Origin: Periplaneta americana
Taxonomy: Eukaryota > Arthropoda > Insecta > Blattodea > Blattidae
Assembly: GCF_040183065.1 (NCBI RefSeq)
Contig: NC_091117.1
Span: 108,678,001 to 108,742,000, forward strand
Length of the DNA: 64,000 bases
Reading direction: 5' to 3'
Below, piece after piece: positions 51,146 through 62,802 of this stretch (its first letter is position 1; every line of letters begins with the position of its first letter). The notes under the pieces were generated by a model. That model did not search any database and was not told where the DNA came from. It was given only the letters and a program-made list of their open reading frames with translations. A program made the translations under genes and the position numbers.

Positions 51146-51159
51146 AGTAAGTAAGTATT

Positions 51160-52245
51160 AAATGAGCTGTTCAGAAGTAAAGTGGTACAACGCGAGTTTA
51201 TTAAATGTTCGGGAATGTAAGGTTTTTCGTTTGCTTGCATTTAAAAATCGTCGTTAATTTTTTTCTCTAAATTATCCTCATCTTCATCAAAAATATTTAA
51301 AACATCTTATGGTATCGAAATTATAATTTTTCTTCCTTGATAAAGTCATATATTGTGCCTGTAACCCAAGGCATCACTTCATCGATAAACAAATAGATGG
51401 AAACTGTAGTAAAGTGGTATAACTCAATTAGGCCTACATATACAACTGTTCCTCTGTATAACATTGTCCATAGTAATGTAAAGTACCCAAATAAGAGACA
51501 CTTTTTTTTTTAATTGCTTATAAATGAGGGTGGGAATAGGCATTTTTATTCTGAATGAGTGGAATACATACAGAACTTTGTCTATTTTTAGAATATACAA
51601 TACAAATTATAGTCAGTTTTTATTATTATTTTAAATTGTAAAAAGTAGTAAAATTGGGAAATATTATGTTATGGAAAGAGGTTTCAAATAAGAGATACGT
51701 GTGTTATTTAACTTTATTTTTGAACATGGACAAAAATTATCATCATTGGGTGAAAATTGAAGCAATAGGGTAAACACTGGTAATTTCGTGATAATTTCAT
51801 GAAAACTAATTTAAAATGCAAATGTGTAAATATATCCTTATTCCGGTTTTTTCACCTAAAAGACGATAACTTGCTGTACAAATCTGGAGACATAAAAGAT
51901 TGGATACGTTCTTGAATATATGCCAAAAACCACTTTTACAACTTAAGCTGAAAGGTTGGTTATTTCGTGATAACCTTGGTAATTTCGTGATATTGCATTG
52001 ATAATTTCGTGAGAGGTAGAAGAATTGTGGAAAAATTCATTAAATTCAAATGAAATTCTCATTTATTGTTACAAGACTTCAAACATAGTAATTCCGTCTA
52101 ATATTCATAGCAAGAAAACATAGAAATACATATCAACACATAATATGAATGAAATAAAAGTAAAAATTGAAATTGAAAAGGGATCTTCTTTGCCCTGAAA
52201 GAATGAACACTTTTATTACGGACTTTACTATAGCCTATATTACTA
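51160..52245. other. AT-rich region with TAATTTCGTGATA phrases
   Basis: GGTAATTTCGTGATA and close variants recur at about 51780, 51955, 51980 and 52000, and in reverse near 53500. Function unknown; no gene. Confidence 0.45.
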
Positions 52246-52950
52246 GGGTAACTCCAAAAGTAATGCATAACATTTGTTTAAACATTATATTTTTATCCTA
52301 CAGCTTTGCTATTTTCACAGAATGTAGATGCATCCTTTAGGAACAAATTGTCACTTTTTCACATAATCCCTGTCCCTTTCAACTGCCTTACGTAACCTAG
52401 GAACGAGGGCCTGTAGACCAGCACGGTAAAAGTCTGGACCAACACGTCTGAGCCACTCTTTAGCAGCGTGCACAAGGGAGTCATCTTCTAACCTCGTTCC
52501 GCGAAGGAATCCTTCAGTTTACCAAAGAGATGGTAATCGCATGGTGCCAGTTCAGGACTGTAAGGCGAGTGTTTCAGTGTTGTCTATCCGAATTTTCTGA
52601 TCTGGTCTGTGGTCTTGTGACTGACATATGGCTGTGCGTTGTCGTGCAATATCAGAACATCCTGCTTCTCCCGATGTCGTCGAACACGACTCAGTCGAAC
52701 TTGAAGTTTCTTGAGAGTTGCAACATACCCGTCAGAATTAATGGTGGTTCCGTGTGGCGTGATGTCCACAAGCAAGAGTCCTTCTGAATAGAAAAACTCA
52801 GTAGCCATAACGTTTCCTGCCGAAGGTGTACTTTTGAATTTCTATTTCTTTGGTGAATTTGCATGATGCCACTCCATTGTCTGCCTCTGTCTCCGGTCCA
52901 AAATGGTGGAGCCATGTTCCATCTTCTGTCACAATTCTTGCAAGTAAGTC
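52246..52950 (-). pseudogene. Mariner-like transposase, 5'-truncated
   Basis: On the minus strand: WRHANSPKK-type start, then ATEFFYSEGLLLVDITPHGT with the first catalytic Asp (LLVD), TINSDGYVATLKKLQ, and VLILHDNAQPYVSHKT with the second Asp (HDNAQP), followed by IRKFG. After a frame change the tail (LVPRLRKAVERDRDYVKK) continues to about 52330. The sequence near 52246 (ACTAGGGTAACTCCAAAAGT) may be the terminal repeat. Frameshifts make it non-functional. Confidence 0.85.
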
Positions 52951-52959
52951 ATTTAGCAC

Positions 52960-54735
52960 TTATCATTGACACTTAGCATAATAACAAATCAAACAGAAGC
53001 TACACTGAACCCATTGCGTCTCCGTTTTCTTTTTTGTTATCACATCTTGTCTTCAGATTTCTAAAATTCCTATTGTAATACATTTTATACTATTTTAAAA
53101 ATTGTAACACTTAATACTCAACAAAATTTCGCCTCAAACAGTTAAGATTTCTATCAGTAAAGCTAAGCCTATATGGCGACTACAGATGTATCTAAAATTC
53201 CAAAAACATTTCCTAAAATTTCACGAAGATACAATAAATCTTTGTACAAAATATCATATGCTTACCTTTAGTAATAAGCCTGTAATGTAATTACGAACAT
53301 CCACAAAATTTGTATGCCTGAGAAGTCGACGCAAACTTGCTCTCTCCAAACATAAAAGCTCACTGAAGCAACTACAATAGTCACACAAAGCTTAGGTGTA
53401 TGTTTCTGGAAACTGGACAACATATGCAATCCCTTGGCGGAAATTTGGATCTCGCAACACCATTGGTTAGTTCACAAAAGAGCAAAGAAAAAGTATCACG
53501 AAATAACCGAAATTACCAATGTTTACCCTATATAACATTGTTAAATCATGTAGATACATTAATAAATTCAGGAATATTTTAAAATTGAAGGGTTCAGTGC
53601 AACAGTGGTCTAACTGCTCTCAACAAAACTTCTGTTGTTTATTTGAAAATTTTCCAAGTGAAATTAAGATAGTTTACGAAAATAACACAAGTCGGTCAAG
53701 TCGGACATGAATGTACTAATATTACTTAGGCTACTATTGCTAACGTTAATATTTTGCTAGAGAAAGAAAATATGATAGAAAATTAAACTTCGATCTCCAT
53801 ATTTTAATTTTAAGTTGATTGCGCTTATTTTGTGACTCTTTTAATTGACACAATTCTTATTTCGCTGGATTGAGCAAGTTGGACAAATAAAAAGTTCTTC
53901 ATGAGTGTTGCAGTCTTCGTGTTCCCTACGACGATATTTTGAACAGTGAGTCTACTTCTCTCCCCTGGGCCCTGGTGTCCTATGAAAAAAATCCAGTGCA
54001 AAACAAGCTCTCTCCATCATCATAATTTTATCCATATTCCGAGTCACTAGAGTTAATTAATTGCACATCGGATTCTTCATCACTGGATGAACTCAAGCAT
54101 TGCTTCTTGGACTGATGTTTTCTGTGGCTTTTGTTGTTTTTCGAACAACTTCTTACGAGCTGCATCTTTTCTTTATTTTTCCTTATCTAAACTCTTTCTC
54201 ATTTAAATTTAAAGGTCATATTGTTTCAGAAAAGTGTTATGAAGTATCATTCAATAATAATTTATATTTTCAGTCAAAACACTTATCAATATGTGAAGTC
54301 AGAAAATAATTCTGTTACATCATATTACAATTTAAAAGTCACAAATATTTTCGACTTATACAAAAAGTCATCTTCAGGTGAATCCTTAAGCAAACAATTT
54401 TGAAAATCAGGTGCATTTTGATCTAATAGTTGAATGCACATGCAGACATTTTACAAATATATACTTGTCATGACTGAGGTTAAATGGTTCACATACAAAA
54501 TAAGACACTTATTTACAAAGATAACTGAAATCTCTGACTTTTGCGTGTGTATAAAACTATTGGCATCTATGGCCTGACATTAAAAACTTGTGCAGTCAAG
54601 TAATAAACTTACACTATATGTCATGGGGTTAAAATTAACATATAACAGTATATAAATGATGAATTCTGCAATATTAATGTGTTGTAGGGTGGAGGGAATT
54701 CATAGTCTGTTTCACCGCGGTGGAAGAAAAAGAAG
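52960..54735. other. AT-rich, no gene recognised
   Basis: Several frames of 60-70 codons exist, but none has a recognisable motif, splice context or conservation. Nothing else seen. Confidence 0.4.
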
Positions 54736-54739
54736 TAAA

Positions 54740-55980
54740 GAGCACCGAACTTCTCACAGTTCGAAGTGGGAATTCTTTTAGAACTCGTCAGCAAATTCTG
54801 CACCCATATTAGAGAATAAAAGTACTGACGGAAGTTCTCTAAGAGAAAAGCAGGCTACCTGGTTGGATTTAACCTCATAATTGAACATGAGTTACACGTG
54901 TTCACATAATTCCACATAATTTGTAACGTAATTTATGCAGTGGTTATTTCATATTATTGATAATAATTGGGAAAATTTCAGTATACGGATATCTCACTGA
55001 CAATTATCTTGAAATAGGCTACTAAAAAGAGCAGATTTGTATCTGTTTGTCGAATGTTCATCATCTTGCTTACGAAAAGACACATTTCAGTGCCAATGAT
55101 TTATTTCGGAAAATTTCAGTTTACGGATACCTCGCTAACAATTATTATAAAAAAAAAAAAAAAAAGCAATTCGTCTGTGTATATCGAATACGCATCATCA
55201 TGCATACGAAAAGGAAATTTTTAGTGCCAATTTATTTTGTGTGCACAAGGTTGGAATTTTGGAGTAAGAGGGAAAGGAAAGTATCCTTGTTCTGAATTTT
55301 ATCCATTTATTTTGTGTTCACAAGGTTGGAATTTTGGAGTAGGTAAGAGGGAAAGGAAGGTATCTCTTAATTCAAGCGTAAATAGCCTAATTGTCCAAAA
55401 CGTCATGTAGGTCCTAATAGTTTCAAATGGCAAATCTATACCTAATAAGTGATAATCTCGCATTCTACAAAATTGTCATTTAGTTTTACTATATTATACC
55501 GGCATAGAATAACTACTTTATTATTATGTTAACAAAATTGGACAGTTAGGCCTAAATAATATTTTGTCCTCAAGTAAAGTCCCGATCTTCCAAAGCAGAA
55601 ACATATATAAAACATTAGTCTATTTTGAGAAAAAAAAAATCATTTTTATTATTCATCTACAAACTTACTCTTTCTACAATAATACCAATTCTGTTATTTC
55701 CGCAGTGATTTGCGTGTTCAAGATACATCATTTCATCTTCAATTCCATCAAGTACGTCAAATCTTGCCGCCATTTTGGTTTTCTAGACTTGACCATGTTC
55801 AATTCAAGATAATCGGTCCCACACCCGTGATCAAATATGATCATCATCAACTCGCTTGTTTAACTTTGATCGAGATTGATACTCCGCAAATTGGCGTTGA
55901 AGATGGTCAAGTGCCGACTTAACCGTGGTCAAATTTTAATCGAGAATGGTGCACACGGGCATTTAGCTATTTCCTAACCT
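54740..55980. mobile_element. Harbinger element, copy Y (inverse of X)
   Basis: Inverse copy of 19500-20087 plus 21623-22240, without the 1.5-kb insertion. It contains the HARBI1-like first exon on the minus strand (55678-55773, MAARFDVLDGIEDEMMYLEH) and a frameshifted Myb/SANT-like piece on the plus strand (54760-54880). Compared with X it lacks two 6-bp GGCCTA insertions. Confidence 0.8.
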
Positions 55981-56159
55981 AACCCACTCAAACCTTCTCA
56001 CTCTCCTCGGCCTCCTGTCAGTTAGCTGTCGCCATTTTCGTCTTTCAGATATTGCCAATGCGGTTACTGTCACTACATTGTGATATATATAATGGAGTAC
56101 CCATAATTATCATTCAATTAAGTGCCCATTTGAGCAAAACTTAGCGCTTGCACGTCTGC

Positions 56160-56180
56160 CTATTTTAAAGCTCTGTGCTT
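56160..56180 (-). CDS. Alternative short terminal exon (KHRALK, stop)
   Basis: The acceptor region is shared with the ankyrin exon, but after AAGCACAGAGC the sequence diverges and gives Lys-His-Arg-Ala-Leu-Lys and TAG. If spliced from exon b' it would end the protein without ankyrin repeats. It could equally be an unused duplication break point. Confidence 0.45.
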   Translation of the reverse strand, partial: KHRALK

Positions 56181-56261
56181 CTGCAGCAGACAAAACAATC
56201 TGGTCAGAGGAAGCCCAGTCAGATAGGTGACAGTTCCACTAGGTTGAGTGAAGCAGATGAC

Positions 56262-56530
56262 AGTAGTAGTGACAGTAGCCTTAACTACAGTAATATCAGT
56301 ACTAGTGACAGTAGCCATAACTACAGTAGCCATAACTACATTAATGTCAGTAGTAGTGATAGTAGCTATAACTACAATAATATCAGCAGTAGTGACAGTA
56401 GCCATAACTGCAATAATGTCAGTAGTAGTGACAGTAGCCATAACTACAGTAATGTCAGTAGTAGTGACAGAAGCCATAACTACAGTAATGTCAGTACTAG
56501 TAACAATAGCGATAAGTACAGTAATTAATG
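56262..56530. repeat. Intronic minisatellite, about 33-bp unit, expanded
   Basis: About eight units of AGTAGCCATAACTACAGTAA and TGTCAGTAGTGAC, the counterpart of 49386-49530 but longer. Confidence 0.88.
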
Positions 56531-56709
56531 TCACCATCCATAACTGCAGTAATGTCACTAGTATTAGCAGTAGTATTTGTTGTAGCAGTTCTAGTCAGAA
56601 AACCGAAATTAAGTTTACTCTCCAACTGCAGCTGGTCGCAATCTGTGTTGTAACAGTTTGAATCATTCATTGCTCAGTAAATGTAACCATGGCAACAGCT
56701 CACACTTAC

Positions 56710-56814
56710 TGCTGTCTTCTGGCGCTCCACTTTCAGTTCCTCTACCATTTTCTCCAGTTCCTCCCCCTTCGCTTGCAATTCTTCTCGGAGAACTTGCAGT
56801 CCCTCCTCTTTATT
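56710..56814 (-). CDS. Coiled-coil exon b', duplicate
   Basis: 105 bp, phase 0, good acceptor and donor: NKEEGLQVLREELQAKGEEL and EKMVEELKVERQKTA. Changes relative to exon b are conservative and the frame is kept, suggesting selection. Confidence 0.75.
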
Positions 56815-56916
56815 CTATAATTAAAAACAAATCTGGTTGAGAAGAACCTCAGATGTCGATAACTTGACTAGAAACTTGATTACTGTGATGATGACAATGA
56901 TGATTTTATAATAGTG

Positions 56917-56962
<46 letters not shown>

Positions 56963-56964
<2 letters not shown>

Positions 56965-57204
56965 TGAGCCGTTCAGAGCAGAAGTGGTATAAGTCAAAAT
57001 TGGGTAATGAGGTTTAAAGTAAAAATTCTGTAAAATACAGCGCAAAGTAGCAATTAATATGTCCTTCGTGCTATCCACTGACTACTAATAGTTTAAATAA
57101 ATTGAATATTAATTGCTACTTTGCTATGTATTTTACAGAATGTTTACTTTAACCCTTATTATCCATTTGTGACTTACATCACTTCTGCTCTGAACGGTTC
57201 ATAT
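56963..57204. mobile_element. Fold-back MITE, copy 2
   Basis: Same family as 9500-9729. Its arms start ATGAGCCGTTCAGAGCAGAA and close with the inverse. It lies in the intron between exons a' and b', next to an (AAT)n tract, so it came after or with the exon duplication; the intron at 49756-49966 lacks it. Confidence 0.85.
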
Positions 57205-57302
57205 AAGTATTATTGTTTTTATCATTATTAATTATGTGCAATGTCTGAGTGGAGCTCATAAACTCCCTCGTAACTGTAACCATGGTAACATCTCACACTT
57301 AC

Positions 57303-57377
57303 TTTTTCCAGCTGGCACCTCATCTCCCGCTCAGTCTCCACTTCTTGTCTGAGCTTCCCCAGCTGAGCCTGGTAATT
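57303..57377 (-). CDS. Coiled-coil exon a', duplicate
   Basis: 75 bp, phase 0, NYQAQLGKLRQEVETEREMR and CQLEK, between acceptor TGTATTACAG and donor GTAAGT. It is the most upstream recognised exon of the gene in this window. Confidence 0.75.
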
Positions 57378-57899
57378 CTGTAATACAAACAATTCTGGAT
57401 TAGAGAAAGCTCAGCTGGTTAGGTGATATTCTGACTTGAAGCAACAGGTTTCATGAAGGAATCAAGCTGGTGGCCGGTATACAGCATCAGGAAATGAGAC
57501 AACAGCTACCAACGTATAATGTTTGGATAGAGGCTTTAAAGCAAAATCTCTCATCCGTCTATGGATTTCCCTAAAGAGTGAAATGTTATGTGCCCTCAAA
57601 TAAATAATTTATTATATTATTTATTATATTATTACTAATTTCAATTATTGAAAATATGCAGGAACATAATCTCATTTTTATGATGAACTTCTAAGAAATG
57701 ACCCACAGGGAGAATACACTAGCAAAACAAATTGTAATTAACTCGTATTTTCATGATAAACCGTAAAAGAACTGGGCCGTGAATCATCTTACTTCCCAGA
57801 ATGTAATTCGAATTTTCATAAAATAAATGGGCCGTGGATCATCTAGACCAGTCGTTGCCATCAAACATTTTGAAGATGAGGCCCACTTTTGAGCGAGCC

Positions 57900-58490
57900 T
57901 TTTATTACAACCCCCGATGGCTGCATTTATACAAGTTAAACGTCTAACACGGCTACATATTTTATATTCAAACACCTTAGCAGGTATTACCACACCCTTT
58001 TTTGTGACATACCCATTCCCAATATTACGATCTATCTTAGCTTTCGCTCTTTTAGTCTATGTATCGAATTATGACGCAAACGTTTCTTCCCCTATTCCAC
58101 TTGAATTCGTCATTCACTGACATGATCAGTACAACTTGAAAATGATTTTGTAGATGTATACAAACATAAATTTAACTTAAACAATAACAGTGATAGCACA
58201 CGATTGGCGGGGAAGCTACTAGCAGGCGTTGTGAGCTATACCGCTACACCAGTAGTGGCGCGGCGATTCCAGTTCCTGTAATAACATCTAATCGCTTTTC
58301 TATTGGCTAATTTTTTAAATAAAATTGTCACTTCACCAATTAATAGCTAACAACCTCATAGACGAGAACCTGGCTGAAACTCAAAATTAATAATTATTTT
58401 TTACTTATAACAATTTATCTCTCAAGGGCTCGAATAAATCATGGTAAATTTAGCTATGTAGCCTACTGCATGACACCACAAATACAGAGT
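57900..58490. other. Unassigned
   Basis: A 67-codon frame at 57917 is not recognised. Nothing else seen. Confidence 0.35.
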
Positions 58491-58493
58491 TTC

Positions 58494-58690
58494 CTTTTAC
58501 AGACATGCAATTAAGTTTACACAGTTTTAAACAATATATTACTGACCATCATCCAGAAGAAACTGAAAACAATTATGACAGTCGTAGATGGATACTGAAT
58601 CCGTTTTTAGACAGAAAAGCTGAATTGACTGAAATTCCACATAAGCTTAATATTAAAGAGAAACTCATTCCAATATGTACCTACTTGCCA
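58494..58690 (+). pseudogene. hAT transposase fragment (ZBED type)
   Basis: The frame has MQLSLHSFKQYITDHHPEET and SRRWILNPFLDRKAELTEIP. The W-I-x-N-P-F block is the same landmark as EWIVDPFPV in the ZBED5-like remnant at 30370, located before the C-terminal hAT region. It is cut off by LINE sequence. Confidence 0.6.
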
Positions 58691-58734
58691 ATCTGGAATG
58701 AGGTAAAAATACAAGTGGACAACTACTCAAATAC

Positions 58735-59300
58735 TTGGGGTGTACTATAAGTAGTAACAAGAGCTGCTGCCAGGAAGACAAGAGCGGGATAGCAATTGCA
58801 AAGGAAGCTTTTAATAGAAAAAGGAGCATCTTCTGCGGACCTCTGGAGAAAGAACTAAGGAAGAGACTAGTGAAGTGCTTTTGTGTGGAGTGGGGCATTG
58901 TGTGATGAGGCAGAAACATAGACATTGCGACAAAATCAAGAGAAACGATGAAAAGCATTTGAAATGTGGATATGGAGAAAAATGAAGTGTGTGAAATGGA
59001 CAGACAGAATAAGAAATGAAGTTGTTCTGGAAAGAGTGGGTAAAGAAGGAATAATGCTGAATCTGATCAGAAAGAGAAAAAGAATTTGGCTGCGTCACTG
59101 GCTAAGAAGGAACTGCCTACTGAAGGATGTACTGGAAGGAATGGTGAACGGGAAAACAGTTCTTGGCAGGAGAAGATAGCCTATCATGTGATAGACAACA
59201 TTAAGATATAATTTTCGGATCATATGCGGAGAATAAGAGGAAGGCAGAAAAAACGGAAGATTGGAGAATGCTCGATTTGCAGCGAAATCTTCTTACACTT
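58735..59300 (+). pseudogene. Non-LTR retrotransposon 3' fragment
   Basis: Encodes VKWTDRIRNEVVLERVGKEG, LIRKRKRIWLRHWLRRNCLL and EGMVNGKTVLGRRR, followed by TAGCCTA (59177-59183), which breaks the frame. Without those five extra bases the family frame (Y-x-V-I-D-N-I-K) continues. Related to 37594-38060. Confidence 0.78.
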
Positions 59301-59309
59301 GTAAACGAT

Positions 59310-59855
59310 ATCACTGTGTGTGTTAGGGAATAGAGTGTCCAGATTTGAGAAGCAAATTTCTCAAAAACAGGCACATATTGTCGAGTTAATTATTTTTCAC
59401 TTTACAACTATTGAAACATTTTTGTAGAGTTATGTTCAACGTTGTTGGTAAGTAGACATCGGAAGTTAAGTCACTAAAAAATTGTATTTTAGGTGCCTAA
59501 AAACGCTCTAAAAGCAACAAAAATAGGGCAATAAAAGGCATTAAAATTATATTGAACCACCCATAATTCATAAAGTAAACATCCATAAGACCATCAGTAG
59601 CTAACTTAATAAAGCACACCGGAAAAGTACTTTCTCTGTTCTATAGACTTGTTTCACTTGCACTTATTCATCCACAACTTCACGTCCATAATTTGAGGTA
59701 CAATAAACAACAAGCAACTTTTCAAGATTAACACACAAACTTCTGTCACGTTTATTGGACAAAATCAGTGTGACGATGATTAATGTAACAATAATGAGAC
59801 GTCGGTAGAGCGCGAAGTCCTACCAGCAAGCATCATGTTTGTCCACCACAAATTA
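59310..59855. other. Unassigned
   Basis: No supported gene or element ends. Confidence 0.35.
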
Positions 59856-59861
59856 TAGTTG

Positions 59862-59932
59862 GACCCACCGGGATTCGAAACCGGGTTATCAGCGTGGAAA
59901 TCCAACGCTTCATGTATTCGACTAATAACTGA
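59862..59932 (-). tRNA. tRNA-like segment
   Basis: On the minus strand AGCGT-TGGATTTCC-ACGCT forms an anticodon-like stem with a 9-nt loop, and GGTTTCGAATCCCGG a good T arm/B box. The A box is poor. Probably a tRNA-derived repeat. Confidence 0.4.
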
Positions 59933-59939
59933 TGTTTGT

Positions 59940-60905
59940 TGTTTTTTTAGTCAACTGTACAAAGACAGGTTAGAACCTCAGAAGTGACACCAATAAGGCA
60001 TCACTCATGAGGCAAATAAGCCAGGAATTAATAATGTAGGTCAGTGCTGGAGTCAGGTAGCAGTGCTGGGTAAGGCAAGGTCGATTCCGGAGCAAGCGAA
60101 ACAACAACACTGCATTGCAACTGGGTGTTCCATAGCTATGGCTACTATAAGAACTGCAATTTCTTAGTTTCGAACGCAGAAATAAATGCAGTATTGTTGA
60201 GTGAGTAGTCATATGAAGAAAAAGGTAAAGAGAAATAAAAGCAAGAAAAGGCCAAAAAAAAAAAATAGGCCTACATGTTAAAGTAAAAAGACGTAAACGA
60301 CAAAAGAGGTAAAAAAACACAAGATCAAACTTCATCAGAATGCTTCATTTCTCATATTCGAGCACATTTACTAAAAGTTTTAAAATATAAACATTCAAAT
60401 AAAATAGGCATTTTTCCTAAACATCCGATGTCTATTAATAAGGCATTGTTTGTTTTATTTTATAATACATTGCTCAGCTCTTTACATGACAACCCAGAGT
60501 GATTTGGTTATGGCTGGAATGTGTTCTCTGTAACGTGTTTGATCTGACTGTCTGTCCTATTGTTGTATCCCCTCACTTAATCCTCTGTAATCTTGTCACA
60601 GTCATCTGCCTTCTGTCCCTTAAGCGTGATTTATATGTTGCTGATTTTAACGTTATTCGCTAGCTTCTTTTATTGTTATCGTTATCTTGATGCTTTTCCA
60701 TAATAAATATCTGGCTGGAAATTCGCTAGCTCATAAACATTTACACGGTCTTATCTTCTCTTTCACTTCTTAACTGTTTATAAAAGTGGAATAGCCTATT
60801 TTAATAATAATAGTTCTCTCACATATATTTTTCTTTATCAGTAGTAGATAATTATTTCTTTTTTTATCTTCAGTTCTGGGGACATAACTTTTGCTTTTTA
60901 GGGAA
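59940..60905. other. Unassigned
   Basis: One 121-codon minus-strand frame (59970-60335) is rich in Leu/Phe without family resemblance; I do not support it as a gene. Confidence 0.35.
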
Positions 60906-60911
60906 CTACTG

Positions 60912-61565
60912 CAGTGGCGGCTCGTGGGTATTGAATTCATACAAAAATAAACCATGCAACGTACTTTATTTAAAGATTAGTTCCATGCGCCTTGTTTTGT
61001 AGATTGCAAACTTTTGAATCATATTCTTATTAAAATCCAATATGTCCTTTAACATTGTCTTTACAATGGAAAACATAGCTAATGCGGGCAGTCTCTCTTC
61101 TCTCATCGTATTTCTGAGATAGGATTTTACTCTCTTCAAACACGAAAAACAACGTTCTGGTTCGGAAGTTGTCATTGGTATGGTGATAGTTAAGCGTAGT
61201 AGTTCCACAACTTCTGAAACTAAGGCCTGCAAGTTCTCAGATAGAAGAAACTGCAAGAGCTTGACTGCGTCACTGATATTTCTGAATTCTTGTCTCTGAT
61301 ATAACACAGTGAGTTCCGTTTTTAGTTTTTCATCGAACATTGGACATACATTTAGGTTATTTTCAGGAAATGAGGTTTTGTAGCATTCAAATTTTTGTTG
61401 ACACAGAAGAGAAGATAATATAAGATGATCTATGAACTCAAATCGGGTGTTAGCTTGTGTGAAAATGAAGTCACACACTTCCTTGGCTGCCGCAACCCTT
61501 GTCTGAATCCCTTCGACCTTACGACGCTTTTTAGGGTTTTCATTTTCACAGATCTCGCTGCTCAA
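60912..61565 (-). mobile_element. hAT fragment with left end CAGTGGCGGCTCGTG
   Basis: A hAT terminus starts at 60912 and a hAT C-terminal coding part follows. No matching right end or duplication of the preceding AACTACTG was found, so the element is truncated by later events (SINE at 61619 and others). Confidence 0.65.
60966..61565 (-). pseudogene. ZMYM1-like hAT transposase C-terminus
   Basis: The 199-codon frame includes RVAAAKEVCDFIFTQANTRF, LTVLYQRQEF and the hATC region LRLTITIPMTTSEPERCFSC, LKRVKSYLRNTMREERLPAL and AMFSIVKT. E-R-x-F-S/C with flanking T-x-PMTT is the conserved C-terminal dimerisation motif containing the last catalytic Glu. The finger and first two Asp are missing because the upstream part is absent. 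The given start is only the first Met in an open frame. Confidence 0.82.
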
Positions 61566-61618
61566 CTGTGCACTGTTCCGTATTGTCTGTATGGCATTAA
61601 CAAAGCTTGATATGCAGA

Positions 61619-61823
61619 GTCGACCTCGGTAGCATAGTCGGTTGCGGGTTCAATCCCGGCCCAGGTCGATGACATTTAAGTGTGTTTAATTGAGACAGGC
61701 TCATGTCAGTAGATTTACTGGCATTTAAAAGAATCCTGCGGGACAAAATTCCGGTACACCGGCGACGCTGATATAACCCCTGCAGTTGCGAGTGTCGTTA
61801 AATAAACCATAATTTAATTTTTT
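61619..61823 (+). mobile_element. tRNA-derived SINE, copy with deletion between A and B boxes
   Basis: It matches 44334-44567 in inverse orientation. About 23 bp between A-box and B-box regions are missing (TAGCATAGTCGG runs directly to TTGCGGGTTCAATCCC), which removes the anticodon arm. The tail is AATAAACCATAATTT. ATATGCA-type flanks may be the target duplication. Confidence 0.85.
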
Positions 61824-61849
61824 TATATGCAAATTTGAAACTTAGAAAT

Positions 61850-62570
61850 ATCTAACTGGCGATGTTGTAGTTGGTTGTATAATATATCTACATGATACAT
61901 CAATAAATGAAAAAAAACTGAGCCTGCATTTGAATTCAGGATCTTCAAAAGTACGCACCAGGGCGCTTGCCTCTTTTATTGTGATGTTGTTATGTTTCAG
62001 ATTCCATTATGGTTTGAAAACATTCTAGCAATGGCTCCTTCTTCTCATGAACATCATTTACTGTTCTTATTTTAAAACTCCATCTTGTTGCCCCAGCTGT
62101 TGGAATTGTCTTTAAAACACATTAATCTAATACAGACTGAGTGGAGATCGAGAGAAGAAAGCAGGGATACTGGGTAAATTAGCAAAAAATATGCGAGCTT
62201 TGTACGCTATTTCGTTTAGCGGCTCTTACCATTATGGCATTCCACTGATGGGCACTTAATTTCACAATTCTCCTGAATTGTTAAGGTTCTGAATTGAATA
62301 GACTGTAAATATTGTACAGAATGAAACATTGTTGCACTTGTTATACTCACAACATTAAACAAAATGTATTTAAAACTGCGCGTACTGACAAACTGCTGCA
62401 AATTTTGCAGCGCCTGGATTCATGGCGTGGGGCAGCAGGGGGATGGGTAAAGGGTAAAACTAACGCCCAAAGCATCCGAGACGAAACTGACAGCTCTAGG
62501 GGAGGAAGTGGCTTCACCAATCCGTCCTTGTCTCTCGTTTCGCTCTGGCAGCACCAAGGGAGGAAGTGAC
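61850..62570. other. Unassigned
   Basis: A TTGAATTCAGGATCT phrase near 61930 is weakly tRNA-like. Nothing else supported. Confidence 0.35.
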
Positions 62571-62575
62571 TTCAC

Positions 62576-62775
62576 TAAGGATACGGCCACACGAGCTACA
62601 TTTGTAGCAAGTTTTCTGCTACAAATGAAGCTGCCGTAATTGTCGCAAAATGGGTGGCCACACGGGCGCTACAATTACTGCCAGTTTCTGCGTTAAATGT
62701 CGCTACGTGTGGCCACATGACATGCCACACGTAGCGACATTTGTAGCTAGTTCTTTTGCGTTTTGCAGCACTCAG
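62576..62775. repeat. Palindrome-rich block with GGCCACACG motifs
   Basis: It contains a hairpin with 19-bp perfect arms (62695-62713 and 62724-62742, 10-nt loop) and a second with 11-bp arms (CATTTGTAGCA ... TGCTACAAATG). GGCCACACG(A/G)GC and GCTAC(A/G) repeats occur throughout. This looks like a transposon end or internal promoter region upstream of the frame at 62803; PIF/Harbinger elements in insects often begin this way. Confidence 0.65.
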
Positions 62776-62802
62776 CCGTAGTAGTGGAAGCTTTCTTCCG
62801 AG

